The position numbers and the translations under genes are program-made. From the NCBI GenBank assembly GCA_964023205.1, contig OZ026833.1, positions 38,108,366 through 38,172,365 on the forward strand: DNA of 64,000 nucleotides. Direction: 5' to 3'. The stretch's first letter is position 1. Every line of letters begins with the position of its first letter. The notes below the pieces were generated by a model. It had not been told where the DNA came from. It searched no databases and was given only the letters and a program-made list of their open reading frames with translations. This document shows, piece by piece, positions 43,508-55,701 of this stretch. This stretch comes from Lutraria lutraria. Taxonomy: Eukaryota; Mollusca; Bivalvia; Venerida; Mactridae.

Positions 43508-45254
43508 GGTAACTGTAGCATGAATAGATTATAATTAATATATGAATCAATAATACATAATAAAGACTTTATTTATAGAGATAAACAGTTAGGCAATGCC
43601 CAATCTTCCCTGTGAGCCTCTTGATCAACAATGTTTACATAATATATACATACATTACATGAAAAACAACAAACAAAGAAAATAAAAACAACAATATAAG
43701 CATTTGAGTATGAAGAAAACAAGAAACAATATACACATTTTGTATTAATGAAATGATTTCCACCATCCAGTATATTTTTGTTTAAATGTGTTTAGATTTT
43801 GTGCATTCTGTACCTCTATGGGTAATGAATTCCATCTTTTTGGCCCTGAGTATCTGAAGGATTTTCTTGTAAATTCAATTCTTGGTTTAGGGACATGATG
43901 AGTTTGGTTATTTTCAGATGCATGATCTTAGATAATGAGTATTGCTAGTATGATTTTTTATGATTTTTTTACTTAAGTATTTTGGGCAATATCATTAATA
44001 GACTTATACACCATGATTGATTTTTTATATTTTACTCTTTCTGGAAAGCTCATCCAGTTTAATGTAGAGCAGCAATACTCTAAATGTGGAAGTATATATG
44101 CATTGTAGAATAATTTCCTAATAGGTATATTAATAAACTGTTTTATTCTTTGTAAGAGATAGAGTTTTGAATTACATTTTTTAATTACTTCATTTATTTG
44201 ATTTTTCCAATTTATAATATTGTCAACTTGTACTCCTAAAAGACATTCACAGTTTGATAGTTCTATGTTATCCTGCCCAAGATGTAGGGATATATTATTA
44301 CTAGTACATTTTTATTGGTAGAAGAAATTATTATTGATTTAGTTTTTTTGGCGAGTTGTTACAACACCATATGTATATTTTATCAATATTACTTTGAAGC
44401 TTAAACATAAATACTGATTAAAAAAACCACTGTTTATTAATATCAAAAGGTACATTTCAACGAAAATCCCAAGATTTTTAAAGCATCAGAAATTTTTTGG
44501 CTTAATATGTTTTCATTGATTGTAACATATTGTTAAAACAACATTCATGCAAAATTCCGGAGAAATTCCGTCATTTCGTGCATGATCAGTTATGCCACAA
44601 AATGTAAATCGTTGCTTCAGGCCGATCACTGAGTTGATTTTGAATGACATCTACTAAATTTACATAAAATAGATGATATTTAGTCTTAACAATTGGGAAT
44701 AAACATGATGAAGATTGAGGTATGCTAAATGAACAAAACTGTTGGAACACATTTACCTTGATGATAATTGGTAATTTTGTTACATGTATGTGAACGTTTA
44801 AGCAGTAAACAAAATGTCGGCTTTAATTATCCGTGACAGACTCCATTTTGGTTCATAATATTCCAAATGATGCGCATGTTATCCAGTTTGTGACAAGGAT
44901 TTTCATTGGCCGATTTCCAAAGGGCTTAATTCCTAGGTGAAATGATTATGACAGTTTTTGCATCGAAATTTAAAGGTTGGATTACATGCTGTGAAAGTAA
45001 AATAGTATTTTGCTTTCAGTGCAGGAATATTTTTTGTTCAGTTACGGCCATAAATAATATAATTAATCATTTACATGAATTCACCGGAATCCTTAATAAA
45101 ATTGAAAAACAAAATTCACCTCAGTGATTGTCCCAAAATTTTCATTGAAAGACCTTATTAACATATCAATAAATAGTGTTTTTTATATGATAACTACTAG
45201 TATTATATTCAATATTCAATTAATTATTTATAGTCTATTCATGATACAGTTACC
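43508..45254. mobile_element. family X terminal-inverted-repeat element, long copy
   Basis: The left end GGTAACTGTAGCATGAATAG then ATTATAATTAAT pairs with the right end ATTAATTATTTATAGTCTAT then TCATGATACAGTTACC. Same family as 23964-24711. About 1,747 bp, with a minus-strand LINE fragment inside and no transposase recognised. Confidence 0.6.
43560..44340 (-). pseudogene. LINE reverse-transcriptase C-terminal fragment
   Basis: The minus strand reads CECLLGVQVDNIINWKNQIN, IRKLFYNAYILPHLEYCCST and, after a frame break, KSFRYSGPKRWNSLPIEVQN then TFKQKYTGWWKSFH and a stop. These are the usual order of motifs downstream of the RT catalytic domain in CR1/Jockey-like LINEs. The AT-rich 3' flank runs to about 43560. 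It is 5'-truncated and frameshifted, and it lies inside the family X element. Confidence 0.8.
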
Positions 45255-45463
45255 GATGCAGTTATATTATATATTGACAAAGTCATCTTATACAAACTCG
45301 CACTTTTAAAGGTTAACTAAATCAAGCTTAACTAATAAAACGGATTTAATTTGGATTCAAAGATTAGTGCTTCATAAAAAAAATTGTATAGAGATAAAAT
45401 CACTGCACAATATTTATCTGTTTAGTTTCATGGATATAAACATTCCTTGGTTAATATGACATC
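45255..45463. other. short AT-rich spacer
   Basis: Nothing recognised between the family X element and the hAT-type MITE. Confidence 0.4.
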
Positions 45464-45471
45464 ATCAATAC

Positions 45472-45737
45472 TAGGGGTGATTAATGGCTCCAGTTTTGAC
45501 TATTGCAAAACTTCTAATATTGCTGAAAGTACTGTTGTGATACTTTTGCTGGAAACTATTGAAGAACTATTGTCAAGATTTGAAAGCCGCAGAGATTAAC
45601 TTGTAAATGCAAATTTGCACTGTGTAAGATATAACTTTGCTGTAAATGTATACATCAAGACTTTTACTATCGATCCATACTATCGGGACACTCAGGATCA
45701 TAATGCATCGATATTTCGATACATCGGCCCACCCCTA
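45472..45737. mobile_element. hAT-type MITE with perfect 8-bp duplication
   Basis: Begins TAGGGGTG and ends CACCCCTA. ATCAATAC sits directly outside both ends (45464-45471 and 45738-45745). Eight-base duplications with this kind of end are the hallmark of hAT elements. The subterminal text ATCGATATTTCGATACATCG is partly self-complementary. No ORF in 266 bp. Confidence 0.88.
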
Positions 45738-45745
45738 ATCAATAC

Positions 45746-46751
45746 CATGCTGTCAAAAGGCTTCACATACTCGTATATGATGTAAAAAATTTGATGTGCT
45801 AGATTAGATACCGAAGCAGATGATATCAATGGAAGACTCGACATAATTTAAGTTAACAACATAGTGTATGTTTAGGGACTGACTAATTTCTTAAAATATT
45901 CATTGTGTCTGTAAATGCTAATTTCAATTGTCATTGTTAGATATAGGATCAGAGGTAAAAATTAAGCAGAACTGTGTTTACTATGGAAAGGGCAAAAGAT
46001 ACATAACAAAAATATGTAAAAATTGAATTATAAGCTAGGTAAAATGTTGCTTTTTAGATATGGTTGAAAAATTAGTGTTACATAATGTTCTATCCACAAG
46101 TTACTACCAAACTTTACCACATATTATGGAGGTGGGGGCAGCTTTACATGGGATATATAATATCTTCAGTCAAATTTGTCACCGACAGTTTGACCCTTGC
46201 CTTAAGGGCCTGAACTCACAACCACTTGATCAGTACACAAATACTGTAACCACTGACTTATCCGGGCAGGCTATATGCATTTTATATATGGATCTAATGT
46301 TCGTATCTTTATTGTGCCAATGTTCTTCATATGATATTCTGTCAAATCTTTTTTAGTGATCACCTTTGAATACAAGCCAACCTGTGAGTAATGGCCAGTC
46401 TTTTAAAAACTGTCACCACAGTCATCCATTCATCAGAGGTTTCCCTAGCATGCTATATTAATAAATGTGAACTATGGAGTGGATGTTGAATTTTATTCCA
46501 AGAGAGCAATTAATTAACTTAGGTTTAACTAAATTACACCTTAATAATTTATTATTGTACAATATTATGAAAAAATCATAAATCAGGTACATGTTGCAAA
46601 AGTGGTTGTTATCTTAGGTATGACTAAATTTCAAGGTGGCTGCTTCATTTTTTATTAATTGATTATTGATTAGGCAATATAATTTGTGCAACTGCTGATG
46701 TTTTTAATGCTTCATGGTTTATAGGATTTTGTAAATACATATTTTATTGTA
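45746..46751. other. no gene seen
   Basis: AT-rich. A 98-codon ORF at 46060-46356 has no domain I recognise. Confidence 0.35.
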
Positions 46752-46926
46752 CTGCACAACCTCTCCAGAGCAGCCCTATCTTGAGCAACAACCCCCCTTC
46801 AACAAAAACATGACTTTTTCCCACTGAGCAATTAAACTATTATTTAACCTCTTTAGAGCAACAACCTCTCAATGGCAACATAATTTAGCTACTCACAAAG
46901 GGTGTTGTTTTGGAAAGGTTGCATTG
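46752..46926. mobile_element. pogo/Tigger-like MITE, copy 4
   Basis: Ends CTGCACAACCTCTCCAGAGC and GGAAAGGTTGCATTG, flanked by TA on both sides. 175 bp, more worn than the other copies. Confidence 0.72.
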
Positions 46927-47948
46927 TAACTTTCTACAGAAAACACTGACTACTTTCTGTTCAGAATTAAAACGAATACATAAAAACTTTTTATTTATTA
47001 AGTGGATTCTGGGACGAAAATATATTCATATTTGGTATCAATTTATTCTTAATTTTATGCAGATTAAGATGCATATGGATATGTATTATTTAATTAAGTG
47101 ATTTCTTCATAAAACTGACTTTATTTCTTCATAAAACTGACTTTTTATTACTTCTTTTGCATGAGAAGATAATTTTGGATAGCTTACAATGACAATTAAA
47201 GTATTAACCTGGAAGGTGTAAGTTCATAGTTCACCTTGTGTTTGTGTTAGCAGGTATTTTTCTATTGAAAAAGTCACACTTGCTGTTGAAGATTTTGTCA
47301 TTTGAATCACAATTGTAACATACACTTTTATTGGTGAATATTGTAAACATTGATATTCTTTTTAATAACCTTGTCATTGATTGGTCAACAGAGGGTGCTG
47401 ACCTATCAGATTAACTCAAGTTTTAGCAGGAAGTGACCCTAGTTGTTTTTGGTGTAGTCAGGGTAACAAATATTGAAAGTTGTACTTTAAAAAACTCTTT
47501 TTATTTTGTTGTGTTTTAAGGATATGAGATTTGCTGTAAGTAGTTTTTGATGCTTACAATTACCATGTTTCTTCTGCTCATATTTTGCAGTACAGATAAT
47601 AATTAGATTTATCAATTAATGGGAAAGACCAATACTTGTCTAATGTCACTGCTCTGTTGCTGATAGATCTATTTAGTTTGACTCAATAATCTTGTTTTCA
47701 TTGTGCAGGTTTCATCACAACAAGCTATGACAATTAGTGTCACATAATGATGTGGATCAATGAATTATTGTCATGTCAACAATTATTTTGTCTGCAAAGC
47801 CATCAGTATTACTTTGAATGATATAGATCGTTGCTATTACTTGCATTTTGAATTTTTTAGTTCAGAATTTTGTATAGCTTACGATTTTCATAATTCCTAA
47901 AAGTCATAATCACTTTAATCTTCACCTGTTTCTGTTATTTATGTAAGT
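46927..47948. other. no gene seen
   Basis: AT-rich spacer without supported features. Confidence 0.35.
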
Positions 47949-48248
47949 GCCTCTATCTGGTTGAGGTAACCAAGTAGTTAGAGCGTTGGTCTTCTGACCA
48001 AGAGGTTGTAAGTTCGAACCCCATTCGAGGCGCACACTGTCCGTGACAAATTTGACTGAAGATATAACATCCTATGTTAAGACTTGTCCTTCACCTCTGA
48101 ATTATGTGGGTACATGGCTTGCAGATAGAATGTGGTTAATACTGATTAAGGCCCAAATAAAGGCTAGGGAAACTGGTTTTGGGTAACTGCCTTCCATGAT
48201 ATAACTCAAATAATGTTGAAAATGGTGTTTAATCTGATGAAATAAATA
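47949..48248 (+). mobile_element. tRNA-derived SINE, well-preserved head
   Basis: The head from GCCTCTATCTGGTTGAGGTA includes AGTTAGAGCG (A box) and GTTCGAACCCC (B box). Its anticodon arm TTGGTCTTCTGACCAA would present TCT, as in tRNA-Arg. The body and tail match the SINE at 28385 (ACATCCTATGTTAAG, TTGAAAATGGTGTTTAATC). A possible target duplication is CCTGTTTCTGTT before and CCTGCTTCTGTT after, but it is not directly adjacent. Confidence 0.82.
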
Positions 48249-48369
48249 CCTAAAACCTGCTTCTGTTCAAATTTATTTGTAGCTACACAATACAGTGTAA
48301 TTCTTCTGATTTAAATTAAGCTTAAATGTAAACATTAATTACTTTGTGTGTTCTGGTGCAATATGTGTA

Positions 48370-48561
48370 CAGGGTTCTCCATAACAGTTAGCAGGCTGCA
48401 GGTCAATTCAGCCGCTTAGAAATGTGTTTGGGCCAGTTAGGAATCTCAAAAGTTTATAAAATATTGCTAGAAAATGCCCGCCCCCCTAGCCCATCCCCCC
48501 CCTAGCAGACCTGTTAGTATAGATTTTGGGTCAGTTGGCCACCACTTTCTTGAGAACCCTG
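48370..48561. mobile_element. small inverted-end element (CAGGGTTCT ends)
   Basis: CAGGGTTCTCCATAAC at the left and TTGAGAACCCTG at the right pair. TGTGTA occurs on both outer sides. About 192 bp, with no ORF. The ends look hAT-like but the flanking repeat is shorter than eight bases. Confidence 0.45.
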
Positions 48562-48639
48562 TGTGTATGTTTGTTGTTATTGCATTTTAACTTTATCTTG
48601 AGTTTAATGTTATTTTTGTACTTCTGAAGGGACGTATTA

Positions 48640-48990
48640 TGTTAAGGCATGGAGTCTGTCTGTCTGTCTGTCCATCCACTAGCAATTTTGTGTCCGCTCT
48701 GTTACTCTTTAACCCCTCTACAGTTTTCAAAGAAACTTTACTCAAATGATAACCATATCAGGACGATGTGCAGAACACATGTTTCAGAAGGTTAGCTTCA
48801 AGGTCAAGGTCACACTTAGGGATCGAAGGTCATATGACTTATTTTGTTTCTGCACTGTAACTCTTTAAACCTACAAGGGATATTAAAGTAACTTTACTCA
48901 AATGTTCACCACATTGAGATGAAGAGCAGCTTTCTTCAAGGTCAAGATCACACTTAGGGGCAAAGGTCATATGCACGAAAAGTACCCCAA
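48640..48990 (+). repeat. dispersed repeat with about 145-bp internal duplication
   Basis: A GTCTGTCTGTCTGTC run leads into two diverged copies of a segment with GTAACTCTTTAAACC, CTTTACTCAAATG and AAGGTCACACTTAGGG. It is similar in style to elements A-C but lacks their hairpin ends. Confidence 0.55.
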
Positions 48991-49382
48991 AAATAATGTT
49001 TTTACTGTATCAATTATATCTTTAGGTGTATATTGCTCCACCTTTCAGTGCTTCTGTATCATACCAAAAAAACATTGTATACAAATATTCATGTAAGCAA
49101 TTTATATTTTTCAGTAAACAAAGATGAAGACTAAACATCTTATATGTCAGCCACTACTAGACAAGAGGTAAGTGCTCAAGTTTTAAATCAACCCTATAGG
49201 ATTACCAATTTCAGATGATAAAATTCCATTAAAATCTGTTATGTCAAAGTTGCCACCAGGGGTATAATTATGTGTTTATTGAAGGCAGGATCTTGTTTAC
49301 TCTGTCTGATCATTCTGGCAGTTTGGATGCTGAAATTTACAACAAACTTCACTATTTCAACAGACCCTCGGTGAATGCACCA

Positions 49383-49636
49383 CGTTTACTGATTTGTACC
49401 ATTCTTTGCTTCTCACCAGTGATGATACACCAAAATGTGTTCTGTGTAATGCACCACATTCTATCAAACATTTTCTTATGGACTGGCTTGACATTCAGCC
49501 AATATCTATTAGACACTATGATGTCAAAAACAAGACCACAGTTTTTGAAACTGTCAGGCTTGAAAATATTATTAATAACACAAAAGGAAAGTTGAACTAT
49601 ACAATGCAATTTTTGTACACTTCCTTCTACCGTTGA
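49383..49636 (+). pseudogene. 3' end of a Jockey-like LINE ORF2
   Basis: The plus frame reads RLTDLYHSLLLTSDDTPKCV then LCNAPHSIKHFLMDWLDI and on to ENIINNTKGKLNYTMQFLYT, followed by a stop. LTxxxLLTxxxxPxCxxC..SxKHxLxxC is the tail that follows the RNase H domain in Jockey-type LINEs, and the IINxxKxxL ending fits too. The final cysteine of the motif is replaced (MDW). Upstream domains are absent. Confidence 0.65.
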
Positions 49637-50520
49637 TTCTCATATGACAACTACACTTATAGTAAAATTTTGTTTATGACAAACTGTTTCTTGCATTGCC
49701 GACCTTTTTGTATTAATTTCTATGCATATGTTCAATTTTGTTTGTGTCACACTTTAATGTTAATTTTGTCCATGTAGTTTAAGATATTTATATCAAAGAT
49801 TTTATGTAGTGGATGAACAGGAAGTGGAAGTTCTTGGGTTTTTCACTTCCAATGTGAACTGATTCTGAAAAATGGTAACACTGTATTTATCTGCTACACA
49901 GCAGTGAATACAAAAACAATGAACTTAGAATATCATGAAAATCATAATAGATATCTGTCAGTTAAAATAATGGATGGTAGGACAAACAAATACACATCAC
50001 ATATGACTTTGGTTGCAGTGAGTAAGGGAATATTAGTTTAACTTAAAGCCCCATTAGCTTTTTGCTGTAGAAAAATATATGCAAAAACATTTAATTATTG
50101 ATATTATCCCAAGATAATTATTACTGACGAAATAAGCCCTTTTTCGTCTGAAAACACTCATTTCACTGTAATTTTTGCTTTTGTAAACTTGAAATATGTA
50201 GAGCGTGTGACATCATTTTACTACGTGTGCATAGCATGACTGCGGGAAAACTCAGATGTTCTATTTATAAATAGTATTTATTTTCAATGATATTGAAAAA
50301 AAATACGATAGTGGTTTCAACATTTTTTCTTGTTATAAAGTATGCACAAGAGGAAAACACACCGGATTCCTCTGTTACAGAACAAACAGAAACTATTAGG
50401 ACCAATACATTTATAAGTTTATGGGACTTCAAAAAACGAGTATGATTACAAGCCGCCACATATATTGTTGATTTGTAATCTTTATAAAAATTATGTTTCA
50501 ACACCTTCAAAATTAAAGTG
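49637..50520. other. no gene seen
   Basis: AT-rich. Short ORFs without domains. Confidence 0.35.
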
Positions 50521-51480
50521 TTGATGAAATAAGAAAGGCCAAACTAAATCACAATAAAATGTTAGCACAAAAACTACTTTTTCTCCATCATCATCGAAAT
50601 CATGGTGGTCATGTCTCAAATCTTTCATCTCCTTTCACTGCAAGATTGTGATAACACTGTGGAAGATGAAATCGCCCAAGCAAACCTTCTGAAAAACATT
50701 TTTAGGGATCAAACCCTTCTTCAGGAATGAGGTGCTCAAACTCTGCAAAATGATGTGAATGACATCAGTCCTGTCTTGGACCATATTACAATTACAACTG
50801 CTAAGATTGAGGATATTTTAAAACCTGAACTGTCCACACCTTTGTATGACTTTTTTGACTAGTCACTGTCCTCTTCAATCTTTCCTAGCTGATGGAAAGA
50901 CGCTTTTGTCACACCTGGAAGCCATTCTCATGTTGGCAATTATCAACCTATATCTCCATTCTGTACCGTAGGGAAAGTCCTTGAAAGGGTATTCCACAAG
51001 CATCAGTTAAGCCATAATAGCGACAATGATTTTCTCCTCCAGCTTCAAACCAGGCTTTGTACCTTTACCACATGGCTTGTCTAGACAACTTCGTCATTAA
51101 AGCTGTCAATTCCAGAGCTGTATTTTGTGACATTAGCAAGGCTTTTGACTGTGTCTTGCATCATGGTCTCCAGGCTCCTCAGACTCAAACATTTTGGGAT
51201 TTCTGGCTGTCTTTTTAATTGGTTCTCTCTGATCTAAGTGGCAGAAAGCAAAAAGTTTTTCTGCCTGATGCTCAATCAAAATGGAATGATATTACAGCTT
51301 GAATTCCACAGGAGTCAATTTTGGGCCCCCTTTTTTCCGTATATTTAACAATGACATTGTTTCTGACATCAGGGAAAATGTCCATCTATTTGCAGATGAC
51401 ACTAGCCATTACATAGTTGCCGGGGTTCCATTAACTGCTTCACAAACACTAAATTCTGACCTTTAAACAATACCTCTTGA
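50521..51480 (+). pseudogene. LINE RT relic, array unit 1
   Basis: Fragments in shifting frames: NDVNDISPVLDHITITTAKI, SHVGNYQPIS, then AVFCDISKAFDC (RT motif A region) and FADDTS-like DNA (GCAGATGACACTAGCC). Stops and frameshifts are frequent. From about 50920 to 51655 it is almost identical to unit 2, although the first 400 bases differ. Confidence 0.8.
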
Positions 51481-52647
51481 ACAAAATTTGTTCACTTTTA
51501 ATAGCTTCATTTTTTTCGGAGGTGAATTCAGATTTTTAATTTTTTTGTTTCTTAATTACAAACACCTCATTTAGATAGCGTTTTAGTACCCTTATTTTAA
51601 CTTAAATTGTAGATTTTATAAAGCTAAGGAAAAATCAACTGCCTAAATATTTCTATAATACTTGTTTCTTATCCCAACAGTTATTCCTATTAGGTAAAAT
51701 GTCTTGATTTGACATGATTTGTATTTATATTTTTTTCATATTTTTGTAATTGTAGGGTTCTTTTTTGAAGTTCTAGATATGCCCCCATTTCAAAGAAATG
51801 GGGGTATATATTGCTGGTTTGCTCATGTCCGTCTTTTTTGCTCTTTGGTAATCAAACCTTGTCTGGCCAATTCGACTGTTTTGGCCTATTAGGTCTTCAC
51901 TCGGTTTGAAGGTTGGTCAAATATAGATAGATGACCCCTGTTGATAAGGTCTATCAGTAGGTCAAAGGTCAACTGTCATTTGCCCCTTAGGGGGCATTGG
52001 TGTTTCACAAAAACACCTCATTAGGTGAGCGTTTTAGTACCCTTATTTTAACTTAAGATTATGACAAATGACTTTTTAAAAAGTTAGGTAGTTGGTTTTT
52101 CTGAGCTTTATTCTTTATAAGTATTTTTACAAAATTTTATTCTTGTCCCAGCAGTTATTCCTATTAGGTAAAATGTCTTGATTTAACATGATTTGTATTT
52201 ATATTTTTGTCATATTTTTGTAATGGTAAGGTTCTTTTTTGAAGTTCTAGATATGCCTCTATTTCATAGAAATGGGGGTATATATTGCTGGTTTGCTCAT
52301 GTCCGTCTTTTTTGCTCGTTGGTAATCAAACCTTGTCTGGCCAATTCGACTGTTTTGGCCTCTTAGGTCTTCGCTTGGTTTGAAGGTTGGTCAAATATAG
52401 ACAGATGGCCCCTGTTGATAAGGTCTATCAATAGGTCAAAGGTCAACTGTCCACATTTGCCCCTTAGGGGGCATTGGTGTTTCACAAAAACACCTCATTA
52501 GGTGAGCGTTTTAGTACCCTTATTTTAACTTCAGATATATCAAATAACTTAAAAAACTTAGGTCATTGACTTTTCTTAAGTTTATACAAAAAAGAAGCTA
52601 AGGAAAGATTGACTACCTTAGTATTTTTGCACTTTTGAAACGAAACT

Positions 52648-53635
52648 GTTGATGAAATAAGAAAGGCCATACTAAATCACCATAATTTAATATGTTACCA
52701 CAAAAACTCTTTTCCCCTCAATTGTCAGCGAAATCGTGGTGGTCATGTCTCAAATCTTTCATCTCCTCCTAATAAAGTTCATGCTTGCTTCACTTCAAGA
52801 TGTTGATAACACTGTGGAAGCTGAAAACTCCATAGCAAAGCTTCTGAATACCATTTGTTGGGATCAAACCCTTCTTGAGGATTTAACTGCTCAAACTTGG
52901 CAAAATGATGTCAATGTCATCAGTCCTGTCTTGGACCACATTACAATTACAACCGCTAAGGTAGAGGATATTTTGAAACCTGAACTGTCCTCACCTCTGT
53001 GTGACTTTTTTGACTAGTCACTGTCCTCTTCTATTTTTCCTAGCTGATGGAAAGACATTTTTGTCAAACCTGGAAGCCATTCTCATGTTGGCAATTATCA
53101 ACCTATATCTCCATTCTGTACCGTAGGGAAAGTCCTTGAAAGGGTATTCCACAAGCATCAGTTAAGCCATAATAGCGACAATGATTTTCTCCTCCAGCTT
53201 CAAACCAGGCTTTGTACCTTTACCACATGGCTTGTCTAGACAACTTCGTCATTAAAGCTGTCAATTCCAGAGCTGTATTTTGTGACATTAGCAAGGCTTT
53301 TGACTGTGTCTTGCATCATGGTCTCCAGGCTCCTCAGACTCAAACATTTTGGGATTTCTGGCTGTCTTTTTAATTGGTTCTCTCTGATCTAAGTGGCAGA
53401 AAGCAAAAAGTTTTTCTGCCTGATGCTCAATCAAAATGGAATGATATTACAGCTTGAATTCCACAGGAGTCAATTTTGGGCCCCCTTTTTTCCGTATATT
53501 TAACAATGACATTGTTTCTGACATCAGGGAAAATGTCCATCTATTTGCAGATGACACTAGCCATTACATAGTTGCCGGGGTTCCATTAACTGCTTCACAA
53601 ACACTAAATTCTGACCTTTAAACAATACCTCTTGA
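52648..53635 (+). pseudogene. LINE RT relic, array unit 2
   Basis: It has the most intact upstream part: 93 open codons (52736-53017) reading VDNTVEAENSIAKLLNTICW, DQTLLEDLTAQTWQNDVN, VISPVLDHITITTAKVEDIL then KPELSSPLCDFFD. The segment usually found between EDIL and LSSPLCDFF in related LINEs (with GPDGI) is absent. It shares a near-identical tract with unit 1. Confidence 0.82.
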
Positions 53636-54778
53636 ACAAAATTTGTTCACTTTTAATAGCTTCATTTTTTTCGGAGGTGAATTCAGATTTTTAATTTTTT
53701 TGTTTCTTAATTACAAACACCTCATTTAGATAGCGTTTTAGTACCCTTATTTTAACTTAAATTGTAGATTTTATAAAGCTAAGGAAAAATCAACTGCCTA
53801 AATATTTCTACAAAACATGATATTATTATTCCAATAGTTCTTTCTATTAGGTAAAATGTCTTGAATTGACATGAATTGTATTTATATTTTTGTCATATTT
53901 TTGTAAAGTTCTAGTTATGCCCCTATTTCAAAGAAATGGGGGTATATATTGCTGGTTTGCTCATGTCCGTCTTTTTTTGCTCGTTGGTAATCAAACCTTG
54001 TCTGGCCAATTCGACTGTTTTGGCCTCTTAGGTCTTCACTTGGTTTGAAGGTTGGTCAAATACAGATAGATGACCCCTGTTGATAAGGTCTATCAATAGG
54101 TCAAAGGTCAACTATCCATTGCTCTTTAGGGGGCATGGGTGTTTCACAAACACCTCATTAAGTGAGTGTTTTAGTGCCCTTATTTTAACTTTAGATATTA
54201 TATCAAATAACTTAAAAAAACTTGGGTAGTTGATTTTTCTGAGCTTTATTCTCTACTAGTATTTTTGCAAAATTTTATTCTTATCATAGCAGCTATTTCT
54301 ATTAGGTAAAATGTCTTGAATTGACATGAATTGTATTTATTAATTTGTCATATTTAGTTAATTGTAGGGTTATGTTTTAAAGTTCTAGATATGCCCCCAC
54401 TTTGAAGAAATGGGGGTATATATTGCTGGTTTGCTCATGTCCGTCTTTTTTGCTCGTTGGTAATCAAACCTTGTCTGGCCAATTCGACTGTTTTGGCCTC
54501 TTAGGTCTTCACTCGGTTTGAAGGTTGGTCAAATATAGATAGATGACCCCTGTTGATAAGGTCTATCAATAGGTCAAAGGTCAACTATCCATTTGCCCTT
54601 CAGGGGGCATTGGTGTTTCACAAACACCTCATTAAGTGAGCGTTTTAGTACCCTTATTTTAACTTAAGATATATCAAATAACTTAAAGATCTTAGGTAAT
54701 TTATTATCCTTAAGTTTATCAAAAAGTAAAGCTAAGGAAAAATTGACTAACTATTTTTTACGTCTTTGAAACCAAACT

Positions 54779-55701
54779 GTTAATGAAATAAGAAAGGCCA
54801 AACTAAATCACAATAATATGTTAGCATAATAACTCCTTTCCTCTCCATCGACATGGAACCATGGTGAACTTGTCTTAAACCATCTGAATAACATTTGTGG
54901 TGATCAAACCCTACTTGATGAATAATTAGGTCCTCAAACTCTGCAAAATGATGTGAATGATATCAGCCCTGTCTTGGAACACATTACAATTACAACCTCT
55001 AAGATAGAGGATATTATAAAATTTGAACTATCCACTCTTCTGTCAGACTTTTTCGGCCAGTCTTTGTTCTCTTCTGTTTTTCCTAGCTTATGGAAAGACA
55101 ATTTTGTCGCTCCTTGAAGCCATTCTCATGTTGGCAATTATCAACCTATATCCCTACTTATAATGTACCATAGGGAAACTCCTTGATAGGGTAGTCCACA
55201 GACATATGTTAATCATAATAGTGACAATGATCTTCTCACCCTGCTTTAAATCAGGCTTTGTATCTGTTGACTCAACAGTTAACCAACTGGCTTATCTATA
55301 CAACTTCTTCACTGTGACTGTCAATTCCAGAGCTGTATTCTGTGACATAAGCAAGGCTTTTGACTTAGTCTCACATCATGCTTTCCTCTTCTGACTCAAA
55401 CATTTTGGGATTTCTGGCAGTCTTTTCAATTGGTTCTCATCTTATCTAATTGACAGACAGCTAACTGTTGTTCTGCCTGATGCTCAATCAAAATGGAATG
55501 ATATTAAGACTGGGATTTCACAGGCTCCGAGTCAATTTTGGGCCCCTGCTTTTCTTGATATTTATTGATGACATTGTTTCTGACATCAGGGCAAACGTCC
55601 ATGTATTTGCAGATGACACAAGCCTTTACATAGTTGTCAGGCTTCCATTAACTGCTTCACAAACACTGAATTCTGACCTACAAACAATACCTCTTGAATA
55701 A
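54779..55701 (+). pseudogene. LINE RT relic, array unit 3
   Basis: Two open pieces remain: DSTVNQLAYLYNFF..SRAVFCDISKAFDLVSHH (motif A, 55206-55394) and GPLLFLIFIDDIVSDIRANV then HVFADDTSLYIVV (motif C, 55468-55701). Stops separate them. It is nearly identical to unit 4. Confidence 0.85.

Noticed and set aside
49272..49595. 107-codon plus ORF and its minus-strand partner at 49352
   Set aside because: The frame shifted by one from it (49383-49636) carries recognisable LINE motifs, so these are shadows.
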